Shown here piece after piece: positions 34,782-43,904 of a stretch of 64,000 bases of DNA; the stretch's first letter is position 1; each line of letters begins with the position of its first letter. A program made the translations under genes and the position numbers. The stretch is from Bacillota bacterium. Its GTDB lineage: Bacteria; Bacillota; Clostridia; Oscillospirales; Acutalibacteraceae. The stretch covers positions 1-64,000 of the forward strand of contig JAEWYE010000020.1 of the NCBI GenBank assembly GCA_023458755.1, read 5' to 3'. The notes under the pieces are model-generated. The model was given only the letters and a program-made list of their open reading frames with translations, did not search any database and was not told where the DNA came from.

Positions 34782-35609
34782 TTGAGCGTGTTTATTTGCC
34801 CGATATGCAAAGAAAAACTGGACAGAACGGATACGGTCTATCTTTGCCCGAATCATCACAGTTATGATATTTCCGCTGAGGGTTATGTCCATTTGCTTCC
34901 GCCAAACAAAATGCACGCCAAAATTCCGGGCGATAACAAGCAGATGGTCAATAGCCGCCGCGATTTTTTGGCAACCGGACTGTATCAGCCGTTCAGTGAC
35001 AAATTAAATGAACTGGTTTACGAAAGCATCGCGGACTCTGTTGCTCCGATTGTGATAGATGCCGGCTGCGGGGAAGGATATTACACCGCGCGGCTTCAAA
35101 ATTATTTTGCAAAAAATGATTGCAAAGCGGTTTTGGCGGGATTTGATATCTCAAAATTCGCCGTAAAGGCCGCTGCAAAACGGTATAAAAATACAGAATT
35201 CGCGGTTGCCAGCATGTTCGATATTCCTATTGCGGATGCTTCGGCGGACGTCCTGTATGCAATTTTTTCACCCATCGTACCCGGTGAATTCGCGCGCGTA
35301 CTCAAACCGGGCGGTACGCTGATTCTTGCCGTACCGGGAGAGCGCCATCTATACGGGATGAAAGAGATTTTATATGAAAATCCTTATGAAAACGAATATA
35401 AAGAAACAATCTATGAGGGGTTTGCTTTTTGTAAGCGTGTGCCGGTTTGGGGCGAAATCCATATGGATAGCCCAAAAACAATTGCAAATTTGTTCGCGAT
35501 GACGCCGTATTACTGGAAAACCAGCATTGCCGGCAGTGAACGCTTGAAAGAAACAAAGGAACTGCATACGGAAATCGAGTTCGATTTCTTGGTTTATCGC
35601 AAAGATTAA
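34782..35609 (+). CDS. rlmA: RlmA-type 23S rRNA (guanine-N1) methyltransferase
   Basis: 275 residues. An N-terminal zinc-finger-like segment (CPICKEKL, then CPNHHSYD) precedes a Rossmann methyltransferase domain with the SAM motif DAGCGEGYY and a VLYAIFSP acceptor segment, as in RlmA enzymes that methylate G745 or G748. The start is TTG 34782, chosen for AAGGAAGG seven bases upstream; an ATG at 34725 lies within polA. Operon member after polA. Confidence 0.88.
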   Translation: MSVFICPICKEKLDRTDTVYLCPNHHSYDISAEGYVHLLPPNKMHAKIPGDNKQMVNSRRDFLATGLYQPFSDKLNELVYESIADSVAPIVIDAGCGEGYYTARLQNYFAKNDCKAVLAGFDISKFAVKAAAKRYKNTEFAVASMFDIPIADASADVLYAIFSPIVPGEFARVLKPGGTLILAVPGERHLYGMKEILYENPYENEYKETIYEGFAFCKRVPVWGEIHMDSPKTIANLFAMTPYYWKTSIAGSERLKETKELHTEIEFDFLVYRKD

Positions 35610-35655
35610 TCCAAATGAACGTACACATTCAATAACAGGATGAGGAGGGAATGCG

Positions 35656-36108
35656 GTGAAAATACTTTTTTTATGCACCGGCAATACGTGCCGAAGTCCG
35701 ATGGCAGAAGGTATTTTTCAAAAAATGCTGCGTGAGAGCGGAACAACGGATGTTGCTTGCCAAAGCGCGGGGTTATCCACAACAGATGGTCTGCCCGTTA
35801 CGGAAAACGCGGTAACGGTCTGCCGGGAAATCGGTGTGGACATTTCCGCCCACCGTTCGCGCAGACTTACCATGCAGGAGGCCAAAACCGCTGATCTGCT
35901 GGCAGTTATGACGCAGACACACGCAAGTATGCTTCAGGCTGCCGGAATACCGCAGGCCAAAATTTATGTGCTGGGCAGCGAGATTCCGGACCCTTATGGC
36001 GGCAGTGTGGAAATTTACCGTATCTGCCGGAATAAAATTGAGACGGCGCTGAAAGAATTGCAAAAGCGGGTGGAGAACTGCGAACTTCGCACGGAGGAAT
36101 CAACTTGA
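35656..36108 (+). CDS. ywlE: Low-molecular-weight protein phosphatase, YwlE-type
   Basis: 150 residues. P-loop CTGNTCRSP (Cys7, Arg13) and a C-terminal DPYGG Asp loop. The Thr at position 11 of the loop is the residue associated with arginine-phosphatase specificity in YwlE; tyrosine-specific relatives have a larger residue, so a phosphoarginine phosphatase is likely. A start GTG at 35656 with GAGGAGG upstream. It overlaps rimI by four bases. Confidence 0.85.
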   Translation: MKILFLCTGNTCRSPMAEGIFQKMLRESGTTDVACQSAGLSTTDGLPVTENAVTVCREIGVDISAHRSRRLTMQEAKTADLLAVMTQTHASMLQAAGIPQAKIYVLGSEIPDPYGGSVEIYRICRNKIETALKELQKRVENCELRTEEST

Positions 36109-36566
36109 TTGAAAATTGCAAGCTTGTTAAAATGGAAGAAGTGCACTTGGATTCGCTTGCGGAGCTGGAATCCGTCTGTTTTTCCCAACCTTGGTCAAGG
36201 GAAGGATTGGCGGAGGAGCTCGAAAATCCGCTTGCCTGTTTTGTTGTTGCCCAAATGGAGGGAGAAAATGGCATACAGGTAATCGGCTACGCCGGTATGC
36301 ACTGTGTTGTAGGAGAATGTTACATTACCAATGTGGCGGTGTTTCCGCAATACCGCCGGCAGGGTGCGGCAAAAGCGTTGGTTCAGTACTTGATTGACTT
36401 TGCGAAAGGGCAGGATGGAGAATTCATTAGCTTAGAAGTGCGAAACTCCAATGAGAACGCGATTGCGCTTTATGAGCGTCTCGGCTTTCGAACGGTCGGT
36501 GTACGCCGAAATTTTTATTCCGCTCCCACCGAAGACGGGCGGATTATGACTATAAAATTCAAATGA
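36105..36566 (+). CDS. rimI: Ribosomal-protein-alanine N-acetyltransferase RimI
   Basis: 153 residues. GNAT fold. The acetyl-CoA loop YRRQGAAKALV, YITNVAVFPQ and SLEVRNSNENAIALYERLGF are RimI signatures. Acetylates the N-terminus of S18, and usually neighbours tsaD as here. The start is TTG 36105, with GGAGG eight bases upstream inside ywlE. Confidence 0.92.
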   Translation: MIENCKLVKMEEVHLDSLAELESVCFSQPWSREGLAEELENPLACFVVAQMEGENGIQVIGYAGMHCVVGECYITNVAVFPQYRRQGAAKALVQYLIDFAKGQDGEFISLEVRNSNENAIALYERLGFRTVGVRRNFYSAPTEDGRIMTIKFK

Positions 36567-36623
36567 ATTCCGACGGACAAAGGCCGGAACGAAAGAAACT
36601 ATAAACGGCAAGGAGAAACAGAC

Positions 36624-37631
36624 ATGCGTATTTTAGGCATTGAAAGTTCCTGCGATGAAACCGCTGCGGCGGTTGTGGAGAACGGAAGAATTGTTTTGTC
36701 TTCCGTGATTGCGTCACAGGTGGAAGAACATAAACTTTACGGCGGAGTTGTGCCGGAAATTGCCTCCCGACGCCACAGCGAAGCGGTGGTGGGTGTAACC
36801 GAACAGGCGTTGGAGCAGGCGAATGTAACATTAAAGGACATCGACGCCATTGCGGTTACCCATGCGCCGGGCTTGATCGGCGCGCTGCTGGTGGGTGTCA
36901 ATTTTGCAAAAGGCTTGTCCTTTTCCACCGGTCTGCCGCTTGTTCCGGTTCACCATCTGCGTTCACACATCGCTGCAAATTATATCACATCGCCGAAGCT
37001 GGAACCGCCGTTTTTATGCCTCGTCGTTTCGGGCGGACATACCCATATTATAGAGGTAAAGGATTATACCGATCTGCATGTCATCGGCTGTACACGCGAC
37101 GACGCGGCGGGCGAAGCGTTCGACAAAGCCGCGCGTGCCATGGGAATGCCCTATCCGGGTGGAATCCATTTGGATAAAATTGCGAATTCCGGCAATCCGC
37201 TTGCCTTCAAAATGCCGCATCCGGTTGTGGATGGCGCACCGTTTGATTTTAGCTTTTCCGGTTTAAAAACATCGGTAATCAACTTGATTCATAACGCGAA
37301 ACAAAAAGGACAGGAGCTGTCGGTTCCGGATTTAGCTGCTTCCTACCGTAAAGCGGTCGTGGATGTACTGGTGCGAAATTTTGTTGCGGCGGCAAAGGAA
37401 ACGAACAGCAAAAAGCTGGTCATTGCGGGCGGCGTTTCGGCAAATTCGCTTTTGCGCAGACGTTTGGGTGAAGAATGCAAGCGATATGGTTGGGAATTTT
37501 ACTGTCCGGAACTCGCACTTTGCGGAGATAATGCGGCTATGGTAGGAGCACAGGGATATTATGAATACCGAGCGGGCAAAATAGCAGGGTTGGAATTAAA
37601 TGCCTGTGCGGAGATGCCGGTCGACGAATAA
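36624..37631 (+). CDS. tsaD: tRNA t6A37 threonylcarbamoyltransferase TsaD
   Basis: 335 residues. The ASKHA nucleotide-binding site ESSCDETAAAVV, the metal-ligand motif HHLRSHIAAN and VSGGHTH, then GGVSANSLLRR, identify TsaD. It transfers threonylcarbamoyl to A37 of ANN-reading tRNAs with TsaB/TsaE, which are not in the window. AAGGAG precedes ATG. Last gene of the polA-tsaD operon. Confidence 0.97.
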   Translation: MRILGIESSCDETAAAVVENGRIVLSSVIASQVEEHKLYGGVVPEIASRRHSEAVVGVTEQALEQANVTLKDIDAIAVTHAPGLIGALLVGVNFAKGLSFSTGLPLVPVHHLRSHIAANYITSPKLEPPFLCLVVSGGHTHIIEVKDYTDLHVIGCTRDDAAGEAFDKAARAMGMPYPGGIHLDKIANSGNPLAFKMPHPVVDGAPFDFSFSGLKTSVINLIHNAKQKGQELSVPDLAASYRKAVVDVLVRNFVAAAKETNSKKLVIAGGVSANSLLRRRLGEECKRYGWEFYCPELALCGDNAAMVGAQGYYEYRAGKIAGLELNACAEMPVDE

Positions 37632-37725
37632 GGATGAATAAATATAGAAAACAGAGCATATTTATACATTTAATAATTCTATAGAAATAATTTGATAAAA
37701 ATTTAACAAAATTCTCTTCAGGTGA

Positions 37726-37754
37726 TTGATTCTAAACATGAAATGTATTATAAT
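37726..37754 (+). promoter_or_regulatory. Promoter of PEP carboxykinase
   Basis: TTGATT at 37726-37731, exactly 17 bases, TATAAT at 37749-37754; the start codon lies 72 bases downstream. Confidence 0.75.
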
Positions 37755-37825
37755 AGTGAAAAATAGCGTTTTTTACGAAATGCTTTTTAATGCGTTTTGG
37801 CCATTGGGCCGGAAGGAGAAACAGT

Positions 37826-39589
37826 ATGACAAATAACAAGTCAGTACTAAGCTGGATCGAAGAAATGAAGTCCCTTGTTAACCCAGACAATGTTGTTTGG
37901 ATTGACGGCTCTGAAGAGCAACTTGAAGCACTCCGTGCTGAGGCTTGCAATTCCGGAGAAATCATCAAATTAAATCAAGAAAAGCTTCCAGGATGCTACC
38001 TCCATCGCACCGCTGTAAACGACGTTGCACGTGTTGAGGACAGAACCTTTATCTGCTCCCGTAAAGAAGAGGATGCAGGTCCGACCAATCACTGGAAAGA
38101 TCCTCAAGAAGCATACAAAATGTTATATGATATTGCAAGAGGCAGCTATAAAGGCCGCACCATGTATGTCATTCCTTACTCCATGGGCCCGATCGGCTCT
38201 CCTCTCGCAAAAATCGGCGTTGAACTGACAGACTCCATCTATGTTGTATTGAACATGAGCATCATGGCTCGCGTAGGCCAAAAGGTATGGGATACCCTCG
38301 GCGATAACCCGGAATGGGTTCGCGGTCTGCACTGCAAATGCGACATTGATGCAGAAAAGAGATACATCTGCCACTTCCCGGAGGACAACACCATTATCTC
38401 TGTTAACTCCGGTTACGGCGGAAACGTTCTGCTCGGCAAAAAGTGCTTTGCACTTCGTATTGCTTCCTACCTTGGCAAAACACAGGGCTGGATGGCCGAG
38501 CATATGTTAATCCTCGGCATCCAAAACCCGAAGGGCGAAATCAAATACGTTGCGGCCGCTTTCCCGTCCGCATGCGGCAAAACTAACCTGGCTATGCTCA
38601 TCCCGCCGGAAGGCTACAGCAAGAAGGGCTACAAGGTTTGGACAGTCGGCGACGACATTTCTTGGATGCGTCAGGGCGAAGACGGCAGACTGTATGCCAT
38701 CAATCCTGAAAACGGCTTCTTCGGCGTTGCTCCTGGTACCAACAAAAAGTCCAACCCGAATGCACTGGCTTCCACAATGTCCGGCACCATCTTCACTAAC
38801 GTTGCGCAAAATCTGGATGACAACACTGTTTGGTGGGAAGGTCTCGACAAGAATCCGCCGAAGAATGCTCTTAACTGGAAGGGTGAACCTTGGGACGGCA
38901 CAACATCCGATCAAAAGGGTGCTCATCCGAACAGCCGCTTCACTGCTCCTGCAAAGAACTGCCCATGCATCAGCCCAGAATTCGACAAGGGCGCGGGCGT
39001 CCCGATTTCCGCTATCATCTTCGGCGGCCGCCGTGCACAAATCACTCCATTGGTATATCAGTCCCGTGACTGGAACAACGGTGTGTTCGTAGGCTCCATC
39101 ATGGCTTCCGAAACAACCGCAGCCGCTGCCGGTGCAGTCGGTGTTGTTCGCCGCGATCCTATGGCTATGCTTCCGTTCTGCGGCTACCATATGGGCGATT
39201 ATTTCGCACACTGGATCGAAATGGGCAAAAAACTCGGCGATAAGGCTCCTAAGATCTTCAATGTGAACTGGTTCCGTCTTGATGACGAAGGCCACTTCAT
39301 TTGGCCGGGATTCGGCGATAACTTCCGCGTTCTCGAGTGGATCATCAACCGTTGCGAAGGCAAGGCAGACGCTGCGGAAACAGCTATCGGCTATGTTCCG
39401 AAGGCAGAAGACATCAACCTGGAAGGTCTTGATTTCAGCTTGGATACTTTGAAGAGCATCCTCGAAGTGAAAAAAGACCAGTGGGCAAAAGAGGCAGACG
39501 GCATCGAGGAATTCTACAAGAAGTTTGGCGACAAGCTCCCTGCAGAACTGAAAGCTCAGCTCGAAACCCTCAAGAAAAATGTCCAATAA
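37826..39589 (+). CDS. pckG: GTP-dependent phosphoenolpyruvate carboxykinase
   Basis: 587 residues, the GTP-type length. Cys250 stands in the P-loop FPSACGKTNLAM, and the metal/GTP motif GDDISWM and the C-terminal FGDNFRVLEWI segment are typical. It interconverts oxaloacetate and PEP with GTP/GDP, often in the CO2-fixing direction in fermentative anaerobes. AAGGAGAA precedes ATG 37826. Single gene between tsaD and a purine permease. Confidence 0.97.
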   Translation: MTNNKSVLSWIEEMKSLVNPDNVVWIDGSEEQLEALRAEACNSGEIIKLNQEKLPGCYLHRTAVNDVARVEDRTFICSRKEEDAGPTNHWKDPQEAYKMLYDIARGSYKGRTMYVIPYSMGPIGSPLAKIGVELTDSIYVVLNMSIMARVGQKVWDTLGDNPEWVRGLHCKCDIDAEKRYICHFPEDNTIISVNSGYGGNVLLGKKCFALRIASYLGKTQGWMAEHMLILGIQNPKGEIKYVAAAFPSACGKTNLAMLIPPEGYSKKGYKVWTVGDDISWMRQGEDGRLYAINPENGFFGVAPGTNKKSNPNALASTMSGTIFTNVAQNLDDNTVWWEGLDKNPPKNALNWKGEPWDGTTSDQKGAHPNSRFTAPAKNCPCISPEFDKGAGVPISAIIFGGRRAQITPLVYQSRDWNNGVFVGSIMASETTAAAAGAVGVVRRDPMAMLPFCGYHMGDYFAHWIEMGKKLGDKAPKIFNVNWFRLDDEGHFIWPGFGDNFRVLEWIINRCEGKADAAETAIGYVPKAEDINLEGLDFSLDTLKSILEVKKDQWAKEADGIEEFYKKFGDKLPAELKAQLETLKKNVQ

Positions 39590-39609
39590 TATCTGATAAA
39601 CATGCAAAG

Positions 39610-39642
39610 GCGATCGCTCATTTTGAGCGGTCGCTTTTTTGT
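39610..39642 (+). terminator. Terminator of PEP carboxykinase
   Basis: GCGATCGCTC (39610-39619) pairs with GAGCGGTCGC (39625-39634), one G-T pair, then TTTTTTG. Confidence 0.88.
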
Positions 39643-39785
39643 TATGATAAGGTTATGCAGTGGGTTTAGAAAAAGAACTCGGAATAGAAAAAATTTGGTA
39701 TGTATAGCCGGTCGGATTGTATCACTATGTAACTGCTAAATTGCATATGATTTTCTAAAAGAATAATATTTTACAGTTTATACCT

Positions 39786-39819
39786 TTTTTGCAAGCTTCA
39801 TCCGTGAAACTTGCAAAAA
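39786..39819. repeat. Perfect inverted repeat upstream of the purine permease
   Basis: TTTTTGCAAG (39786-39795) and CTTGCAAAAA (39810-39819) are exact, with an inner TTCA/TGAA pair around a TCCG loop after one mismatch. It is upstream of the permease promoter and not followed by T on the plus strand. It could be a regulatory site; no other signal is seen between 39645 and 39866. Confidence 0.5.
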
Positions 39820-39866
39820 GTATGAATAAATTATTGCGGAAGTTAGAAATTTGTGTAAATTCCCCC

Positions 39867-39895
39867 TTGATTTATGGTGCTAAATATTTTATACT
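39867..39895 (+). promoter_or_regulatory. Promoter of the purine permease
   Basis: TTGATT at 39867-39872, 17 bases, TATACT at 39890-39895. Transcription starts near 39902, with a leader of about 65 bases. Confidence 0.7.
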
Positions 39896-39918
39896 AAAAC
39901 TATCTTTTCGTGGTATTA

Positions 39919-39939
39919 CCCGGCATGCGCAATGTCGGG
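39919..39939 (+). promoter_or_regulatory. Leader hairpin of the permease gene
   Basis: CCCGGCAT (39919-39926) pairs with ATGTCGGG (39932-39939), one G-T pair, 13 bases before the AGGAGG ribosome site. It may tune translation or mRNA stability. It is too short to be the classic purine riboswitch, whose conserved loops I do not see. Confidence 0.4.
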
Positions 39940-39966
39940 CAATTTATATTTTAGGAGGAATAATAA

Positions 39967-41484
39967 ATGGCAGGAAGCACAGAAACAGCTTACCATCCAA
40001 AGGGCGATTTCTTCAATTTGAGGGGCAACAACACGAATGTTCGTACCGAAATCATAGCAGGTCTTACTACATTTTTCACCATGTCGTACATACTATTCGT
40101 TAACCCATCCGTACTATCCAAAACAGGCATGCCTTATCAGGCGGTTTTCCTCGCAACTATCATTGCTTCGGCAATCGGTACCTTGGTTATGGCGTTGTTT
40201 GCAAATGTTCCATACGCACAGGCACCAGGTATGGGCTTAAATGCATTTTTTACTTACACGGTATGCATGGCGCTTCATTTTACATGGCAGGAAGCGTTGG
40301 CGCTTGTATTTATTTGCGGTATTATCAACATCCTTATTACGGTGACAAAGGTCCGCAAAGTAATTATTAAGTCTATTCCAAAAAGCCTGCAGCATGCAAT
40401 CGGCGGCGGCATCGGTATCTTTGTTGCTTATATCGGTCTTAAGAATGCTAATTTCCTTCAGTTTACATCCGAGCCTGGCGCTGGTTTAACCGGTTTGGTT
40501 TCCGTTAACGACAAAGCAGTTGATGCGGCCGGTAAGGTTGCTGTCAACGGTGCTGACGGAATTTTCTCTGTTGTAACAGGCGGCGGCATCGTTCCCGCAC
40601 TGGTTGAGTTTACACAGCCAGCTGTGCTTTTAGCTTTATTCGGTTTGGTTTTAACCATTGTCCTGTTGATTTTGAATGTCAAGGGCGCTATTTTAATCAG
40701 CATTCTTGCAACGACCATTGTGGGTATTCCTTTTGGTGTTGCAGATTTTTCACACGTCTCTATTTCACTCGCATCACTGGGCGATGCTTTCTCACAGCTG
40801 GGCACCACTTTCGGCGCTGCCTTCAGCGCAAAAGGTATGGGCTCCCTGTTCACTAATGCTTCGAGAATCCCGCTTGTTATTATGACAATCTTTGCGTTCA
40901 GTCTTTCCGATACCTTTGACACCATTGGTACCTTTATCGGAACAGGTCGTCGTACCGGAATCTTCAGCGAAGAGGATGAAAAGGCACTTGAAAACAACTC
41001 CGGCTTTAAGTCCAAAATGGACAAGGCTCTGTTTGCAGATGCAACCGCAACTTCTATTGGCGCTATTTTCGGCACTTCCAACACCACTACCTATGTTGAA
41101 AGCGCTGCCGGTATCGGCGCTGGCGGACGTACCGGCTTAACCAGTCTGGTAACCGCGATCATGTTCATTGCATGTGCCGTACTTGCTCCTGTTGCGGGTG
41201 CTGTTCCGGCCGCTGCTACTGCACCGGCACTGATCGTTGTTGGTGTTATGATGATGAGCTCCTTTAAAGAAATCGCATGGGATAACTTTGAAGAAGCAGT
41301 TCCGGCCTTCTTTGCAGGCGTTTTCATGGCTCTTTGCTACAGCATTTCTTATGGTATTGCTGGCGGCTTCATTTTCTACTGCATTGTGAAGCTTATCCGC
41401 GGCAAAATCAAGGAAGTACATCCGATTTTAATTGTTTCCGCACTTCTGTTCATACTGAACTTTATTATTCTTGCCATTCTGTAA
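39967..41484 (+). CDS. NCS2-family (AzgA/PbuG-like) purine permease
   Basis: 505 residues, about 12 membrane helices. FFTMSYILFVNPSVLSKTGMP, YAQAPGMGLNAFFTY and LSDTFDTIGTFIGTGR are motifs of the AzgA subgroup that import hypoxanthine, guanine or adenine by proton symport. Substrate choice cannot be fixed from sequence. TAGGAGGAAT precedes ATG. Own promoter and terminator. Confidence 0.92.
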   Translation: MAGSTETAYHPKGDFFNLRGNNTNVRTEIIAGLTTFFTMSYILFVNPSVLSKTGMPYQAVFLATIIASAIGTLVMALFANVPYAQAPGMGLNAFFTYTVCMALHFTWQEALALVFICGIINILITVTKVRKVIIKSIPKSLQHAIGGGIGIFVAYIGLKNANFLQFTSEPGAGLTGLVSVNDKAVDAAGKVAVNGADGIFSVVTGGGIVPALVEFTQPAVLLALFGLVLTIVLLILNVKGAILISILATTIVGIPFGVADFSHVSISLASLGDAFSQLGTTFGAAFSAKGMGSLFTNASRIPLVIMTIFAFSLSDTFDTIGTFIGTGRRTGIFSEEDEKALENNSGFKSKMDKALFADATATSIGAIFGTSNTTTYVESAAGIGAGGRTGLTSLVTAIMFIACAVLAPVAGAVPAAATAPALIVVGVMMMSSFKEIAWDNFEEAVPAFFAGVFMALCYSISYGIAGGFIFYCIVKLIRGKIKEVHPILIVSALLFILNFIILAIL

Positions 41485-41513
41485 GGCAAAGATCTGTTGT
41501 ATTTTTAAAAGCA

Positions 41514-41549
41514 AGCAGCCACGTACGAAAGTGCGGGGCTGCTTTTTTG
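41514..41549 (+). terminator. Terminator of the purine permease
   Basis: AGCAGCC (41514-41520) pairs with GGCTGCT (41537-41543), with an inner imperfect stem, then TTTTTTG. Confidence 0.85.
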
Positions 41550-41609
41550 TATGCGCTTCAATAAGTATGAGGATGAGGCGAATAACAGTAAAAAATATAA
41601 TGGTAAAGA

Positions 41610-41638
41610 TTGTTAACAATTTATAAAAGTGCTATAAT
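41610..41638 (+). promoter_or_regulatory. Promoter of the TfoX-C protein gene
   Basis: TTGTTA at 41610-41615, 17 bases, TATAAT at 41633-41638 preceded by TGC (extended -10). It gives a leader of about 145 bases containing a short open frame. Confidence 0.7.
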
Positions 41639-41680
41639 TATTGTCAAATTCTATTGTATAGGGGGAAACGGGGAATTCAT

Positions 41681-41725
41681 ATGCTTATTATTAGAAAAGG
41701 ATATGAAGGAAAATCGGAGCTGTGA
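41681..41725 (+). other. Possible 14-codon upstream open frame
   Basis: ATG at 41681 opens a 14-residue frame (MLIIRKGYEGKSEL) ending TGA 41725, with GGGGAA six bases upstream. It sits in the leader of the TfoX-C gene and may be a leader peptide, a small protein, or chance. Confidence 0.3.
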
Positions 41726-41790
41726 AAAAGCAAACGGAATAGATTCCGAAGGTAGGTTCGTAAATTTAAAATGGACAGAAGGGCTTTAAG

Positions 41791-42042
41791 GTGAGTAAAT
41801 TACATGATTTGCCCAATATCAGCACTGTAATCGAGGCGGAACTCATTCATGCGGGCATTACCACACCGGAAATGCTGATGGAGAACGGCAGTAAAAAAGC
41901 ATTCACAAAAATCAAAAAATGCGACAAAAATGCATGTGTAAGCATGCTTTGCGCACTGGAAGGTGCGATTGAGGGAGTTCGATGGTACAATCTTCCGACA
42001 AAAACAAAAGAAGAGCTGCAGAAATTTTATAATACTTTATAG
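41791..42042 (+). CDS. TfoX C-terminal domain protein
   Basis: 83 residues. LHDLPNISTVIEAELIHAGITTPEML, then VSMLCALEGAIEGVRW, matches the isolated TfoX C-terminal helix-hairpin domain. In enteric bacteria the full protein influences competence; the isolated domain has no established role. The start GTG 41791 follows AGAAGGG by seven bases. Single gene with its own promoter, preceded by a 14-codon frame. Confidence 0.85.
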   Translation: MSKLHDLPNISTVIEAELIHAGITTPEMLMENGSKKAFTKIKKCDKNACVSMLCALEGAIEGVRWYNLPTKTKEELQKFYNTL

Positions 42043-42093
42043 AAATGTTTATACTTATAGTATGTTTACATATTTTAGAATAGTTTTCATGGG

Positions 42094-42125
42094 GCCTGCC
42101 GAATATGGCAGGCTTTCGTTTTTCA
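42094..42125 (+). terminator. Terminator of the TfoX-C gene
   Basis: GCCTGCC (42094-42100) pairs with GGCAGGC (42107-42113), then TTTCGTTTTT. Confidence 0.85.
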
Positions 42126-42286
42126 TAATAAGGAGCTGTGCTTTTTTATTGTACTGTGCTATAATCTATCCATAATACAGAAGTTAATCCCGAATAGTAC
42201 GAAAACTCACTATCAAAGGCGGTAAGCAAAGCTGTTTTTTGACAAAATGGTTTTTCAATGCTTTTGATAAGAATGAAGGGGAACAG

Positions 42287-43015
42287 ATGCCCAGATTTTT
42301 TATAGATTCCATTCCAAGTGGAAAAACTGTACTGACCGGTGCGGACGGCAAACATATTGCGCGTTCCCTGCGCATGGTGGTTGGCGAGCCGCTTACTCTC
42401 TGCGACGGGCAGGGCACGGACTATGCGTGCGAAATCGAGAAAATCAACGGGGATGAGGTGCTGGTTCGAGTGCTTAGCTCCTGCCCGAGTATCAGTGAGC
42501 CGACCGTGCACGTTACGGTGTATCAGGGGCTGCCAAAGGCGGATAAAATGGACAGCATTGTACAGAAAGCCGTGGAAATAGGGGCGGTTGCCGTTGTTCC
42601 GGTTATGACCGCGCGTTGTGTATCCAAACCGGATGAAAAATCCGCGCAGAAAAAAATCGAGCGCTGGCAGAAAATTTCGGAAGAAGCGGCAAAGCAGAGT
42701 GGCAGAGGAATTATCCCCCGGGTTGAGCCGCTGATGAGTTTGAAACAGGCGGCGCAGCAGGCGGTAAAAAACAGCCGTGTACTTCTGTTTTATGAGGGCG
42801 GGGGCGAAAGCCTTTCCAAGCTGATTTCCCGGGAAAACACAGATAAAGAAATTTCGATTTTTATCGGGCCGGAGGGCGGATTTGAGCCAGAGGAAGTGGA
42901 GCTGATTGTTTCGCTGGGCGGTAAAACCGCAACACTGGGCACCCGTATCCTGCGTACCGAAACCGCGCCGATCGCCGCAATTGCGGCTATTATGCTGGCA
43001 AGCGGGAACATGTGA
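42287..43015 (+). CDS. rsmE: 16S rRNA (uracil-1498-N3)-methyltransferase RsmE
   Basis: 242 residues. The N-terminal PUA-like domain (GKHIARSLRMVVGE) precedes a SPOUT knot with IFIGPEGGFEPEEVEL and LGTRILRTETAPIAA. It methylates U1498 of 16S rRNA. ATG 42287 follows AAGGGGA, and an extended -10 box (TGCTATAAT near 42157-42165) stands upstream. Translated with the SDR gene after a 10-base gap. Confidence 0.95.
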   Translation: MPRFFIDSIPSGKTVLTGADGKHIARSLRMVVGEPLTLCDGQGTDYACEIEKINGDEVLVRVLSSCPSISEPTVHVTVYQGLPKADKMDSIVQKAVEIGAVAVVPVMTARCVSKPDEKSAQKKIERWQKISEEAAKQSGRGIIPRVEPLMSLKQAAQQAVKNSRVLLFYEGGGESLSKLISRENTDKEISIFIGPEGGFEPEEVELIVSLGGKTATLGTRILRTETAPIAAIAAIMLASGNM

Positions 43016-43025
43016 GGGAAAAAGA

Positions 43026-43766
43026 ATGAGCAGAACTGTATTGATTACTGGCTCGTCACGAGGAATCGGCAGAGAGATTGCACGTGCATTTGCACAAAAC
43101 GGTGACAAAATCGCGGTCAATTATTTTCGCCATAAAGAACAGGCTGCCGAACTTGTGCGGGAAATCCGTCAAACATATCCGAACAGTTCCGCTTTGGCGG
43201 TACGTGCGGATGTCTGCGACCAGTTGCAGGTAAGAATCATGTTTGAGCAGGTGAAAGCACAGCTTGGGACGGTGGAAGTATTGGTAAACAATGCCGGTAT
43301 TGCGCAGCAGAAGCTGTTTACCGATATTACCGAGCGGGACTGGGACAACATGTTTAACGTGGACGTAAAGGGCGTATTCCACTGCTGCCAGTGCGCGCTC
43401 CCGGATATGATACACCGCAAAGAGGGAAAAATCATCAACATTTCTTCCATGTGGGGGCAGGTGGGTGCATCCTGTGAGGTGCATTATTCCGCGGCAAAAG
43501 CAGCGGTAATCGGGCTGACACAGGCGCTTGCAAAAGAGGTCGGCCCCTCCCATATTCAGGTAAACTGTATTGCCCCCGGGGTGATTGATACGGAAATGAA
43601 CGGCCATTTGGATGCGCAGACGATGGAGGAATTAAAGAAAGAAACGCCTCTCGGTGTAATCGGAACTCCAAAAGATATTGCCGAAGCAGCGTTGTTTTTG
43701 GCATCGGACAAAGCAGATTTTATTACCGGTCAGGTGCTCGGTGTAAATGGGGGCATGATTATCTAG
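43026..43766 (+). CDS. FabG-like short-chain dehydrogenase
   Basis: 246 residues. Rossmann NAD(P) motif TGSSRGIG (residues 7-14), NNAG, catalytic Ser in NISSMWG and YSAAK, with the C-terminal GQVLGVNGGMII. Resembles beta-ketoacyl-ACP reductase, but isolated from fatty-acid genes and behind rsmE, so a different ketone substrate is possible. AGGGAAAAAG precedes ATG 43026. Confidence 0.9.
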   Translation: MSRTVLITGSSRGIGREIARAFAQNGDKIAVNYFRHKEQAAELVREIRQTYPNSSALAVRADVCDQLQVRIMFEQVKAQLGTVEVLVNNAGIAQQKLFTDITERDWDNMFNVDVKGVFHCCQCALPDMIHRKEGKIINISSMWGQVGASCEVHYSAAKAAVIGLTQALAKEVGPSHIQVNCIAPGVIDTEMNGHLDAQTMEELKKETPLGVIGTPKDIAEAALFLASDKADFITGQVLGVNGGMII

Positions 43767-43802
43767 CGTATAAAGACTCAAAAATAATGACAACAAATAA
43801 AA

Positions 43803-43848
43803 CGAACCGCTTATCTGCAAGAATTACAGATAAGCGGTTCGTAGTTTT
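43803..43848. terminator. Bidirectional terminator after the SDR gene
   Basis: CGAACCGCTTATCTG (43803-43817) pairs perfectly with CAGATAAGCGGTTCG (43827-43841), then TAGTTTT. Confidence 0.9.
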
Positions 43849-43904
43849 AAGAATCTAATGTAGAAAACGCGTAGCGTGTGCGTGCAGGCTCAGCCTGCCA
43901 GTCT

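Noticed and set aside
39902..39966. Purine riboswitch before the permease gene
   Set aside because: The leader is only about 65 bases and the conserved loop sequences of the purine aptamer are missing; only one simple hairpin is present.
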